From: Gammaproteobacteria bacterium
Lineage (GTDB): Bacteria; Pseudomonadota; Gammaproteobacteria; GCA-001735895
Reading direction: 5' to 3'
DNA length: 10,178 nt
NCBI GenBank assembly: GCA_029288195.1
Contig: JARFPR010000067.1
Span: 1-10,178 of the forward strand
Part shown: piece by piece, positions 1-7,579 of the stretch
Position numbering within the stretch: the first letter of the stretch is position 1
Layout: every line of letters begins with the position of its first letter
The notes under the pieces: model-generated
What the model saw: the letters and a program-made list of their open reading frames with translations, nothing else
Databases searched by the model: none
Told to the model about the DNA's origin: nothing
Made by a program: the position numbers and the translations under genes

Positions 1-732
1 GGCATGGCGGCCGGGATCGCGATGTCGTTCATATTTGCCGTCGTGGTGTTAACCTTGATGGCTAACCAGGTCGCCAGCGGACTGGCCTTATCCATCCTCG
101 GCGTTGGTCTTTCGGCCTTTATCGGTAAGCCCTACGAGTCAGAGATTCTGCCAACCGTGGGCGCGATTCGCATTCCGTTACTTGCCGACCTGCCGATCAT
201 CGGTGGACCCCTGTTTAATCAGCAGGCGCTGGTTTATTTTTCCTGGGCCCTGTTCGCCGGTATCACCTGGTTTCTGTATCGCAGTCGTCCCGGTTTGATT
301 TTGCGCGCAGTCGGTGAATCACCATCATCGGCGCATTCCATCGGCTATCATGCGATTAAAATCCGCTACCTGGCGACACTCTTCGGTGGCGCGATGGCGG
401 GCGTCGGCGGCGCTTTCCTGTCGGTATTTTATACCCCGCTCTGGGTCGAGGGCATGGTTTCCGGCCGCGGCTGGATCGCGATCGCACTGGTGGTGTTTGC
501 AACCTGGCGACCGTTTCGGGTATTGGTCGGCGCTTACCTGTTTGGTGGTGTCATGGTGGCGCAGCTATTCGTGCAGGGTTCCGGGCTCGAGATTAACATC
601 CCGTCGCAATTTCTTTCGGCCTTACCTTATCTCGCAACAATCGTGGTGCTGGTTATAATCTCTCGTGACCAGAACACCGTGCGCCTGAACGCACCGGTAT
701 CCCTGGGGCAGCCGTTCAGGCCAGAGGCCTGA
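1..732 (+). CDS. BMP-family ABC transporter permease, 3' part (5' end outside window)
   Basis: This is the membrane-spanning subunit of an ABC importer of the BMP/Nup type, whose members take up nucleosides, purine bases or related compounds. The reading frame is open to the first base of the window, so the N-terminus is missing. The 243 codons present are short of the roughly 300 residues usual for this family. Hydrophobic segments lie near residues 2-40, 75-92, 121-143, 153-170, 172-190 and 203-219 (counted from the ATG at 4). The stretch around residues 104-114 (GESPSSAHSIG) has the spacing of the cytoplasmic loop that contacts the ATPase in this permease class. The early NQVASGLALSI segment is also typical. 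A binding-protein gene follows on the same strand and purine-degradation genes come after it, so a purine-related substrate is inferred. The ATPase and second permease probably lie upstream. Confidence 0.88.
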   Translation, partial: GMAAGIAMSFIFAVVVLTLMANQVASGLALSILGVGLSAFIGKPYESEILPTVGAIRIPLLADLPIIGGPLFNQQALVYFSWALFAGITWFLYRSRPGLILRAVGESPSSAHSIGYHAIKIRYLATLFGGAMAGVGGAFLSVFYTPLWVEGMVSGRGWIAIALVVFATWRPFRVLVGAYLFGGVMVAQLFVQGSGLEINIPSQFLSALPYLATIVVLVIISRDQNTVRLNAPVSLGQPFRPEA

Positions 733-848
733 GAAAAATGAGTAAGATTGCGCAAGCCGGAGGATGAGCCTTAAGCATGCGTTAATCAATGAAAGCATAT
801 AAACAGGGGTTGTACAGCCTGTAACTATTAACTTTAAAAAGTGACCCT

Positions 849-855
849 GGGAGGG
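849..855 (+). promoter_or_regulatory. Strong Shine-Dalgarno for the binding-protein gene
   Basis: GGGAGGG ends 7 nt before the ATG at 863 and fixes that start. The 130-nt gap before the gene (733-862) contains no gene. It includes an AT-rich TATAAA at 798-803 that could be a -10 box, but I could not find a convincing -35 partner, so a separate promoter is only possible. Confidence 0.6.
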
Positions 856-862
856 TTCGGAA

Positions 863-1933
863 ATGACACTAACAAAGATAACCATTAAGAAACTCGCACT
901 TGCGGCGCTGGCCTGTGCGATGACCAGTGCCGGTATGGCGGCTGATAATGTCGGTTTCGTTTACGTGAGTCCGATCGGTGACGCCGGCTGGACCTACCAG
1001 CACGACCTGGGTCGATTGCAGCTGGAAAAGGAAACCGGCGTCACTACCAGCTATGTCGAGAACGTGGCCGAGGGAGCCGATGCCGAGCGAGTAATTCGCG
1101 AAATGGCCAAACGGGGTGACAAGGTAATCTTCGCCACCAGTTTCGGTTACATGAATTATGCGCTCAAGGTATCAAAGAAATTCCCCGAGACCGCATTCGT
1201 ACATGCCACCGGGTACAAGCTCGGCAAGAACATGGGACTGGTCAATGCGCGCTTTTACGAGGGTCGTTACCTCACCGGGGTTATTGCCGGCGAGATGACC
1301 AAGTCCAATATACTCGGATATGTTGCAGCCTTCCCGATTCCCGAAGTGCTGCAGGGCATCAATGCTTTCATCAAGGGTGCCCGCAGCGTTAACCCCGAGG
1401 CTGAATTACGAGTCATCTGGGTGAATTCATGGTACGACCCGGGCAAGGAACGCCAGGCTGCAATTACCCTGATATCGCAAGGTGCCGATATGGTTACCCA
1501 TCACACCGATTCTACCGCGGTGGTACAGGCGGCCGAGGAGGAAGGCGTGTATGCCTTCGGTTATCACTCCGACATGTCCAAGTACGGTCCCAGGGCACAC
1601 CTCACGGCGACTACCCATCACTGGGGTGACTACTACGTGCAGACGGTTAAGCAGGTTCAGGAGGGTACCTGGGCCCCGGTTAGTGTTTGGGGTGGATACC
1701 CGCGCGGCATGATAAAGCTGGCGCCGTTAAACGAAATCATTCCGGAGGCGCTGCAAAATCGTATCAGGACAATGGAAAGTCAGCTCAGGGAGCGCTCGCT
1801 GCACCCCTTCGCCGGTCCGGTGGTTGACCAGAGTGGATCAATCATCGTTCCCGAGGGCAAGAACATGACCGACGATGAGCTCAACAAGATGAACTACTAC
1901 CTGCAGGGCGTGGTCAGCACGATCCCGAACTAG
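863..1933 (+). CDS. BMP-family ABC transporter substrate-binding protein (probably purine/nucleoside)
   Basis: This is the periplasmic solute-binding subunit that delivers the ligand to the permease encoded just upstream. At 356 residues it has the normal length for the BMP/PnrA-like family. The N-terminus is a Sec signal peptide: basic residues KK at 9-10, a hydrophobic stretch at 11-23, and a likely cleavage after Ala26 or Ala27 (GMA-A-D). The mature protein begins with the family's first beta strand and the loop GDAGWTYQHD at 39-48, which forms part of the ligand pocket in related proteins. A Cys at position 18 is preceded by ALA, a poor lipobox, so I favour a soluble periplasmic protein over a lipoprotein. 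The start is supported by a strong ribosome site. The neighbours point to a purine base, nucleoside or breakdown product as ligand, but the sequence does not settle which. Known relatives of this transporter class bind guanosine, adenosine or purine bases. Confidence 0.9.
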   Translation: MTLTKITIKKLALAALACAMTSAGMAADNVGFVYVSPIGDAGWTYQHDLGRLQLEKETGVTTSYVENVAEGADAERVIREMAKRGDKVIFATSFGYMNYALKVSKKFPETAFVHATGYKLGKNMGLVNARFYEGRYLTGVIAGEMTKSNILGYVAAFPIPEVLQGINAFIKGARSVNPEAELRVIWVNSWYDPGKERQAAITLISQGADMVTHHTDSTAVVQAAEEEGVYAFGYHSDMSKYGPRAHLTATTHHWGDYYVQTVKQVQEGTWAPVSVWGGYPRGMIKLAPLNEIIPEALQNRIRTMESQLRERSLHPFAGPVVDQSGSIIVPEGKNMTDDELNKMNYYLQGVVSTIPN

Positions 1934-1939
1934 GCCTAC

Positions 1940-1971
1940 CCGGGTAGCGACGCTGCGGTGTCGCTACCCGG
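1940..1971 (+). repeat. Perfect 12-bp inverted repeat (stem-loop) between binding-protein gene and puuD
   Basis: CCGGGTAGCGAC (1940-1951) is repeated exactly inverted as GTCGCTACCCGG (1960-1971) with an 8-nt loop. It starts 6 nt after the stop codon of the binding-protein gene and ends 25 nt before puuD. No T-run follows, so it is not a classical rho-independent terminator. Stable stem-loops just after binding-protein genes often protect the upstream mRNA from 3' exonucleases and lower the expression of downstream genes. That role is inferred here. Confidence 0.75.
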
Positions 1972-1996
1972 ACTCATTTCCTGTTGAAAATTACCG

Positions 1997-3187
1997 ATGG
2001 AAGCATATCTTCTCGACTGGGCTAACCTGCTGCTACGCTGGCTGCACTTTATCGCCGGCGTCGCCTGGATTGGCGCCTCTTTTTACTTCGTCATGCTCGA
2101 TAGCTCGTTGAGCAAACCGGCGCGTAAACAGGATGAGGAACGCGGGGTCACCGGTGAGCTGTGGGCGGTCCATGGCGGTGGTGTCTACCAGAGCCAGAAG
2201 TTCCTGCTCGGGCCCGTCGGCGAGCCGCTCGTGGAAAACCTGCACTGGTCCAAGTGGGAGGCCTATACCACCTGGCTGTCGGGCATGGGTTTGCTCGCCG
2301 TGATTTACTGGTTCGGGGCAAAAACCTACCTGATTGATCAGCAGGTCATGGCAATGTCCGCGGCTGTGGCAATCGCGATCAGCATCGGCTTCCTGGTCGG
2401 TGGCTGGATTGTTTACAACCTGTTGTGCAAGGCCTTGCGGGGCAGGGATTCGTTACTGGCAGCGATCATATTCGTGCTGGTTTCGCTGTCGGCGTGGCTG
2501 TTGTTTCAACTGTTCAGCGCCAGGGGTGCCTTTCTGCACGTCGGTGCGATGATGGGAACCATCATGGCGGCCAATGTTTTCTTCCAGATTATCCCGGGAC
2601 AAAAGAGAGTGGTCGCGCAAATGCGGGCAGGTGAAATTCCCGACGCAGAGCCCGGAATTATCGGCAAGCAACGTTCGGTGCATAACACCTATTTTACGCT
2701 GCCGGTGTTATTCATCATGATCAGTAATCACTACCCGATGACTTACAGTCATGAGCATGGCTGGCTGGTGCTGATCTTCATCATGCTGGCCGGCGTACTG
2801 ATCCGCCAGTACTTCGTGCTGCGCCACAGCCACCGGGCGAGCCCGGCTTTGCCGGCCATCGCGGTGGTCCTGTTGTTGTCCTTGGCCTGGTATTTAAGTC
2901 CGGTTAAAATTGAAAGTGACGACGTAAGCCGGGTCAGCGAGACGCAGATCTCGCGGATCATCGAAAGCCGATGCGTTTCCTGCCACGCTAGCCAACCGAC
3001 TCAGCCGGGCTTCGCTGAAGCGCCGCTCGGGATTGTGCTGGAGTCGCCGGAGTTGATTGTTAACGAGGCCCAGCGCATCGCCACCACGGTGCAGACTAAA
3101 TACATGCCGATTGGAAATCTAACCGGAATGACTGACCAGGAACGTGCCACGGTAGCCCGGTGGTACGCGCAAATGCAACAACCATGA
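1997..3187 (+). CDS. puuD: Urate hydroxylase PuuD (membrane protein with C-terminal cytochrome c domain)
   Basis: PuuD oxidises urate to 5-hydroxyisourate at the cytoplasmic membrane and passes the electrons through a fused cytochrome c domain instead of making peroxide. The 396 residues fit the family. The N-terminal two thirds is a multi-pass domain (hydrophobic segments near 8-35, 92-108, 115-140, 152-172, 178-196, 232-245, 253-275, 285-305) with several conserved-looking histidines, including H17, VHG near residue 59, FLHVG and VHNTYF. The C-terminal part carries the heme-attachment motif CVSCH at 326-330. A following KYMPIGN places a candidate axial Met at 370. The start MEAYLLDWANLLLRWLHF matches the usual PuuD N-terminus although I see no clear ribosome site before it. 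It lies 63 nt after the binding-protein gene and 7 nt before guaD. The product would go to HIU hydrolase and OHCU decarboxylase, which are not in this window. Confidence 0.93.
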   Translation: MEAYLLDWANLLLRWLHFIAGVAWIGASFYFVMLDSSLSKPARKQDEERGVTGELWAVHGGGVYQSQKFLLGPVGEPLVENLHWSKWEAYTTWLSGMGLLAVIYWFGAKTYLIDQQVMAMSAAVAIAISIGFLVGGWIVYNLLCKALRGRDSLLAAIIFVLVSLSAWLLFQLFSARGAFLHVGAMMGTIMAANVFFQIIPGQKRVVAQMRAGEIPDAEPGIIGKQRSVHNTYFTLPVLFIMISNHYPMTYSHEHGWLVLIFIMLAGVLIRQYFVLRHSHRASPALPAIAVVLLLSLAWYLSPVKIESDDVSRVSETQISRIIESRCVSCHASQPTQPGFAEAPLGIVLESPELIVNEAQRIATTVQTKYMPIGNLTGMTDQERATVARWYAQMQQP

Positions 3188-3194
3188 GCGAGGA

Positions 3195-4541
3195 GTGGCT
3201 GACCATATCATGACTATCCTTCCTTCTTCGCTGGACAATGACTCCTGCGATACCGCGATCCGTGCGAGTTTCCTGCATTTCAAATTCGACCCGGACAAGT
3301 CCGGGGATGCCCACGAGTACCTCGATGACGGCCTGCTTATCCTGAAACAGGGACGCGTTCAAATGCTGGTCGATGCGGCAGGGTGGGTCGACCATTTACC
3401 CGATGGCACGGTTTTCTACGACTACAGCGGTTGCCTCGTCATGCCCGGGTTTATCGATACCCATACCCACTATCCGCAAACCGAGATGATAGCAAGCTAC
3501 GGATTGCAGCTACTCGACTGGCTCGAGCAATACACCTACCCGACCGAAGCAAAATTCGCCGAGCGCGAATACGCCGATAAAGTTGCCGAGTTTTTCTGTG
3601 ACGAAATGCTGCGTAATGGCACTACCACTAGCGCGGTATTCGCGACCGTTCACAGTGTATCGGTCGATGCTATTTTCGAGGCGGCGCAATCCAGGGACCT
3701 GTGCCTGATTGCGGGCAAGGTGATGATGGATCGAAACGCCCCTGCAAATCTCTGTGACGACACGCAGGATAGTTACCGGCAGAGTTCCGAGCTGATAAAA
3801 CGCTGGCATCTGAAAGGTCGGTCGCACTATGCCGTGACCCCGCGCTTTGCTCCCTGCTGCAGCCCGCAACAACTGGAGTTGTGCGGGCAATTGCTGGATG
3901 AAAACCCAGATCTGTACCTGCAATCTCATGTCGCGGAAAATCTCGACGAAGTGCGCTGGGTGAGTGAGTTGTTTCCACAAAGCCGCAGCTACCTGGACGT
4001 CTATGACAGCTTCGGGCTGCTTGGGCCGCGCTCGATTTACGCACACTGTATTCACCTCGATGAATGGGACCGGGAGCGTATGGCTGCAAGTGGGGCCGCG
4101 ATTGCATTTTGCCCGACCTCTAACCTGTTTCTGGGCAGCGGTTCATTCAGCCTCGATGCCACGCGCAGGCACGACATACGGGTCGGAATCGCGACCGATG
4201 TCGGTGCAGGTACCAGTTTCAGCATGCTGCAAACTCTTAACGAAGCATACAAGCTCTGTCAGATGAGGCGCCAGAGCCTGACGCCGCTGAAGGCTTTCTA
4301 CCTGGCGACACTGGGTGCGGCCAGGTCGCTTTATCTTGACCACAGCATTGGTAATTTTGATATCGGCAAGGAGGCTGATTTCGTGGTGATTGATTTGCAG
4401 GCGACCGCGTTGATGCAAAAACGCATGGAGTCGGCGTCCTCTCTGGAAGAGCGCCTGTTCGCATTGATGATGCTCGGTGATGATCGTTGCATACAGGCCA
4501 CCCATGTTATGGGGTGGCCCCGGTACTCGCGGGATAGTTGA
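3195..4541 (+). CDS. guaD: Guanine deaminase
   Basis: This enzyme hydrolyses guanine to xanthine and ammonia in the cytoplasm. It is a zinc enzyme of the amidohydrolase superfamily and closely resembles E. coli GuaD (439 residues). Expected metal and active-site residues are present, numbered from GTG 3195: DTHTH at 88-92, the SHVAEN histidine at 245, AHC histidine at 284, and ATDVGAG aspartate at 335. The guanine-deaminase signatures RFAP, FCPTSNLFLGSG and GKEADFVV are also present. The start is uncertain. GTG at 3195 has an AGGAG directly against it, which is too close. ATG at 3210 (443 residues) has the same AGGAG about 15 nt away, which is rather far. I list the longer form, though the ATG is at least as likely and gives a length nearer to the family. 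It sits 7 nt after puuD and overlaps the next gene by one base, so translation is probably coupled. Its xanthine product needs xanthine dehydrogenase from elsewhere. Confidence 0.95.
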   Translation: MADHIMTILPSSLDNDSCDTAIRASFLHFKFDPDKSGDAHEYLDDGLLILKQGRVQMLVDAAGWVDHLPDGTVFYDYSGCLVMPGFIDTHTHYPQTEMIASYGLQLLDWLEQYTYPTEAKFAEREYADKVAEFFCDEMLRNGTTTSAVFATVHSVSVDAIFEAAQSRDLCLIAGKVMMDRNAPANLCDDTQDSYRQSSELIKRWHLKGRSHYAVTPRFAPCCSPQQLELCGQLLDENPDLYLQSHVAENLDEVRWVSELFPQSRSYLDVYDSFGLLGPRSIYAHCIHLDEWDRERMAASGAAIAFCPTSNLFLGSGSFSLDATRRHDIRVGIATDVGAGTSFSMLQTLNEAYKLCQMRRQSLTPLKAFYLATLGAARSLYLDHSIGNFDIGKEADFVVIDLQATALMQKRMESASSLEERLFALMMLGDDRCIQATHVMGWPRYSRDS

Positions 4542-5947
4542 TGTCACTGGTATTAGTCGATAATGCCGAAGTACTGGTGACCATGGATGATGAGCGCCGT
4601 GAAATCAAAAACGGGGCCATAGTCATTCGCGATAACGTCATTGAGGTGCTGGGTAGCAGCGACCAGGTCCGACGTGAATTGAGTGCGCAAGCCTTGCAAC
4701 CACAACAAACACTCGACGCCAGCGGCTGCATACTGATACCGGGCCTGGTTAACTGTCATCATCACCTTTACCAGACACTGACGCGCAGTATTGGAACAGC
4801 AGAGGGTAAATCACTATTCAACTGGTTACAGACGCTGTACCCGATCTGGGGGCAGATGGATGCTGAGGCGGTTTATATCAGCGCCAGGCTGGGCCTGGCC
4901 GAGCTCATGCTTTCGGGCGCGACAACGGTTGCAGACCACCTTTATCTATTTCCCAATGGTGCACGCCTCGATGACGAGATTCGTGCCGCGCGCGAACTCG
5001 GGGTACGTTTTCATCCCACCCGCGGTAGCATGAGCCTGGGTCAAAGCCAGGGCGGACTGCCACCGGATGACGTTTGTGAAGACGAGGCCGATATTCTTGC
5101 CGATTGCGAGCGTGTTATCAGTGAATTCCACGACCCCGAACCTTACTCGATGCTGCGCATCGGGCTCGCACCCTGTTCGCCGTTCAGCGTTACTCCTGAA
5201 CTGTTGCGTAAGACCGCCGATCTGGCCCGTCGTCACCAAGGAGTCCATCTGCATACGCATCTCGCCGAAACCATCGATGAGAATCGTTTTTGCGAACAGC
5301 AATTCGGTATGCGCCCCGTGGCTTACATGCAGAGCCTCGGTTGGAGCGGTGACGACGTCTGGTTTGCCCACATGGTGCATCCTGATAACGCGGAAATTGC
5401 TGTGCTTGCTGAAACCCGCAGCGGCGTCTGCCACTGCCCGAGCAGCAACATGATCCTGGCCTCGGGTATTGCGCCGGTACGTGACATGTGCGATGCCGGG
5501 GTGCGGGTTGGTATTGGCGTCGATGGTTCGGCGAGTAATGATGGCAACCAGTTGCTCGGCGAGGCGCGCCAGGCGATGTTGTTGCAGCGGGTCGGCTGGC
5601 CTGGATTCGAATCCAGTGCCGATCGTTTTTCAGCCCGTGAAGCCCTTGAACTTGCGACCCGGGGCGGTGCTGCGGTATTGGGACGCGACGATATCGGTAG
5701 CCTCGAAGTGGGCAAGGCGGCTGACCTTGCGGCCTACCGGGTCGATGGCATCCGGCATGCCGGTTCAGGTGGTGACCTGGTTGCAGGCCTGCTGACCTGC
5801 TCCCCGGTGAGTGCATGGTTGGTCGTGATCAACGGTCGGGTCGTACTGGAGCGGGGTCAAATTACCGGTCTTGATATGGAATCCCTGGTAACACAACATA
5901 ACGCACAGGCCGAACGCTTATTGCAAAAAGCTGGCGCCACAGGATAA
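4541..5947 (+). CDS. 8-oxoguanine deaminase (amidohydrolase)
   Basis: This is a cytoplasmic zinc amidohydrolase expected to deaminate 8-oxoguanine to urate, so oxidised guanine enters the route directly before PuuD. The 468 residues contain a PGLVNCHHH segment whose histidines 73 and 75 are the first metal pair. Further ligands are H240 (HTHLAE, with E243), H277 (FAHMVH) and D328 (GVDGSASND). The HHHLYQTLTR context and SSNMILASG resemble the Pseudomonas 8-oxoguanine deaminase group more than the ATZ/TRZ S-adenosylhomocysteine deaminases, which are the main alternative. I chose ATG 4541, which overlaps the guaD stop by one base (TGATG). A TTG one codon earlier is in frame but less likely. The gene is a distant paralogue of guaD next to it, with low similarity. 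Five bases separate it from allantoicase. Substrate preference is inferred from resemblance and from its position between guaD and urate-pathway genes. Confidence 0.85.
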   Translation: MSLVLVDNAEVLVTMDDERREIKNGAIVIRDNVIEVLGSSDQVRRELSAQALQPQQTLDASGCILIPGLVNCHHHLYQTLTRSIGTAEGKSLFNWLQTLYPIWGQMDAEAVYISARLGLAELMLSGATTVADHLYLFPNGARLDDEIRAARELGVRFHPTRGSMSLGQSQGGLPPDDVCEDEADILADCERVISEFHDPEPYSMLRIGLAPCSPFSVTPELLRKTADLARRHQGVHLHTHLAETIDENRFCEQQFGMRPVAYMQSLGWSGDDVWFAHMVHPDNAEIAVLAETRSGVCHCPSSNMILASGIAPVRDMCDAGVRVGIGVDGSASNDGNQLLGEARQAMLLQRVGWPGFESSADRFSAREALELATRGGAAVLGRDDIGSLEVGKAADLAAYRVDGIRHAGSGGDLVAGLLTCSPVSAWLVVINGRVVLERGQITGLDMESLVTQHNAQAERLLQKAGATG

Positions 5948-5952
5948 ATTGA

Positions 5953-6948
5953 ATGTCTGAAAAAACACCCGGGTTTATTAGCCAGTGGATCAACCTGGCA
6001 CAGCCGCGGCTAGGGGCCGAGATTGTTTCCTGCAGCGACGATTTTTTCGCCGAATGCAGCCGCATGCTGAGTCCCGATGCGCCGGTATTCATCGAGGGCA
6101 AGTTCGATGATAACGGCAAGTGGATGGATGGCTGGGAATCCCGGCGTCGCCGCGACGGTGGTTATGATAACGCTATCGTCAAGCTCGGGCTCGCCGGTGA
6201 AATCAAGGGTGTCGATATCGACACCACGCATTTCACTGGAAATTACCCGCCTGAGGCCTCGCTGGAGGCTTGCTACAGCGATACCGCTCCGGACAACAAT
6301 ACTAACTGGAGCATGCTGATTCCCTCGACCGGTTTGAATGGCAACAGTCACCACTACTTCGAAATTGAAGATAGTGAATGCTTCAACCACGTACGTCTTA
6401 ATATATTCCCCGACGGTGGTGTGGCCCGCTTACGGATACATGGCAGGGTCGTCAGCGATCTGACTGCCCTCGATAAGTCTGCCACTCATAACCTGGCGGC
6501 GGTGGAACTCGGCGCACGCGCCATCGCCTGCAACGACGCGCATTTCGGCGTCGTCGAAAACCTGCTCAATCCGGGACCGGGAATCAACATGGGCGATGGC
6601 TGGGAAACACGTCGCCGTCGTGAACCTGGCAATGACTGGTGTATTATCGAACTCGGCCAGCCCGGCGGCGTGGAAAAGGTCATCATCGATACCGCGTTTT
6701 TCAAGGGCAATTACCCCGATCGTTGCTCGATTCAGGCTGCCATGGTTGAGGACGGAGCCGTCAACTCCATTGTTACCCAGAGCCAGTCATGGTCGGAGTT
6801 GCTACCGCCACAGAAACTGGAAATGGACAAGGTGCATGAATTTACCGGGGAGCTGCTGGCAATCGGGCCGGTCAGCCATATCCGCATCAATATTTTTCCG
6901 GACGGCGGTCTCAGCCGGGTCAGAATAATCGGCAAGATTGATGGTTGA
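5953..6948 (+). CDS. alc: Allantoicase (allantoate amidinohydrolase)
   Basis: Allantoicase hydrolyses allantoate to ureidoglycolate and urea. The 331-residue protein is built of two similar halves, as known for the family. WMDGWESRRRR at 57-67 is echoed by MGDGWETRRRR ending at 223. FTGNYPPEASLEA is echoed by FKGNYPDRCSIQA, and VRLNIFPDGGVARLRIHG is echoed near the C-terminus by IRINIFPDGGLSRVRIIG. The start ATG has AGGA 8 nt upstream and lies 5 nt after the 8-oxoguanine deaminase stop. The gene's last 8 bases overlap allA, the enzyme for the next step. No allantoinase is present in the window to provide allantoate, so that activity must be encoded elsewhere, probably upstream. Choosing allantoicase followed by AllA means that nitrogen is released as urea, in contrast to the ammonia-releasing AllC route of E. 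coli. Confidence 0.95.
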   Translation: MSEKTPGFISQWINLAQPRLGAEIVSCSDDFFAECSRMLSPDAPVFIEGKFDDNGKWMDGWESRRRRDGGYDNAIVKLGLAGEIKGVDIDTTHFTGNYPPEASLEACYSDTAPDNNTNWSMLIPSTGLNGNSHHYFEIEDSECFNHVRLNIFPDGGVARLRIHGRVVSDLTALDKSATHNLAAVELGARAIACNDAHFGVVENLLNPGPGINMGDGWETRRRREPGNDWCIIELGQPGGVEKVIIDTAFFKGNYPDRCSIQAAMVEDGAVNSIVTQSQSWSELLPPQKLEMDKVHEFTGELLAIGPVSHIRINIFPDGGLSRVRIIGKIDG

Positions 6949-7444
6949 CGCACTGAGGATACAGCCACTGACCCGTTCCGGGTTTGCGCCTTTCGGTGAC
7001 GTTGTCGAGTTCGAGGGGCACGACTCCTTCCCGATCAACAAGGGCATGGCCGATCGTTATCATGCGCTTGCCAATGTCGAACTCGGCGGCGAACAGGCGC
7101 GTGCGATTATCAGCCTGGTGGATAGCCGCAAATTCGATATGCCGCGCAAGGTCGATCACCTCGAGTATCATCCACTCGGTAGCCAGGCCTTCCTGCCGCT
7201 CGATGCGAATCCTTTTATTGTCGTGGTAGCGCCGGCGGCTAATCAACCAGATCTCGGCAAGCTCGCCGCGTTTGTGACTAACGGCCGTCAGGGCATTAAC
7301 TATCACCTGGGCACCTGGCACCACGTATTACTGACCCCTTATGCAGCGATGCGCTTTATCTGCGTCGATCGCACCGGCCCCGGCGACAACTGCATCGACG
7401 TCTTCATTCCTGAATCCGACCAGCTCCTCCTCGAACTTTCCTGA
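6941..7444 (+). CDS. allA: Ureidoglycolate lyase
   Basis: This enzyme splits ureidoglycolate into glyoxylate and urea, the last step of allantoin breakdown by this route. The 167-residue product aligns by eye along its whole length with E. coli AllA. It has FAPFGDVVE near the start, INKGMADRYHALA, HLEYHPLGSQAFLPL, FVTNGRQGINYHLGTWHH and CVDRTGPGDNC. The double-histidine motif and the HPLGSQAF loop belong to the cupin-like active site known for the family. The start ATG at 6941 lies inside the end of alc (8-bp overlap); a TTG one codon earlier is an unlikely alternative. It is the last gene of the operon. The next gene is convergent, and a weak terminator-like structure follows about 65 bases later. 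No urease or glyoxylate-using gene is visible nearby. Confidence 0.95.
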   Translation: MVDALRIQPLTRSGFAPFGDVVEFEGHDSFPINKGMADRYHALANVELGGEQARAIISLVDSRKFDMPRKVDHLEYHPLGSQAFLPLDANPFIVVVAPAANQPDLGKLAAFVTNGRQGINYHLGTWHHVLLTPYAAMRFICVDRTGPGDNCIDVFIPESDQLLLELS

Positions 7445-7507
7445 ACATGCCCAACAGGAGCGCCACCCCCGAAAGTTCATTCTATGGGTTGTGTTGGCGG
7501 ATTTGTG

Positions 7508-7544
7508 ACCGAATTGCCGTTTGAAATTGGTAGTACGGTTTTTT
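7508..7544 (+). terminator. Weak candidate terminator after the purine operon
   Basis: Two mutually exclusive short stems are possible before TTTTTT at 7539-7544: ACC(G)AATT/AATTGGT with a bulge, or CCGT/ACGG with a 14-nt loop directly before the T-run. Either is weak, but the position in the convergent 135-nt gap between allA and the minus-strand gene fits the end of the operon. Confidence 0.3.
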
Positions 7545-7579
7545 ACCTGTCGGCGACTTGCTCTTTGGAGATCAATTAC

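Noticed and set aside
899..925. Possible lipoprotein signal (ALAC, Cys18) in the binding protein
   Set aside because: The -3 residue does not fit the lipobox well and a normal signal peptidase I site follows at Ala26-Ala27.
3510..4055. Long minus-strand open frame (181 codons) inside guaD
   Set aside because: It lies wholly antisense to a well-supported guanine deaminase, and its translation shows no family resemblance.
5190..5816. Minus-strand open frame of 208 codons inside the 8-oxoguanine deaminase gene
   Set aside because: The translation is rich in Arg, Pro, His and Gly, as expected from the opposite strand of a real gene, and has no recognisable domain.
6121..6940. Internal repeats in the allantoicase gene as a possible recent duplication
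   Set aside because: The two-fold internal similarity is a normal feature of the allantoicase fold and is diverged, so it is not a recent event.
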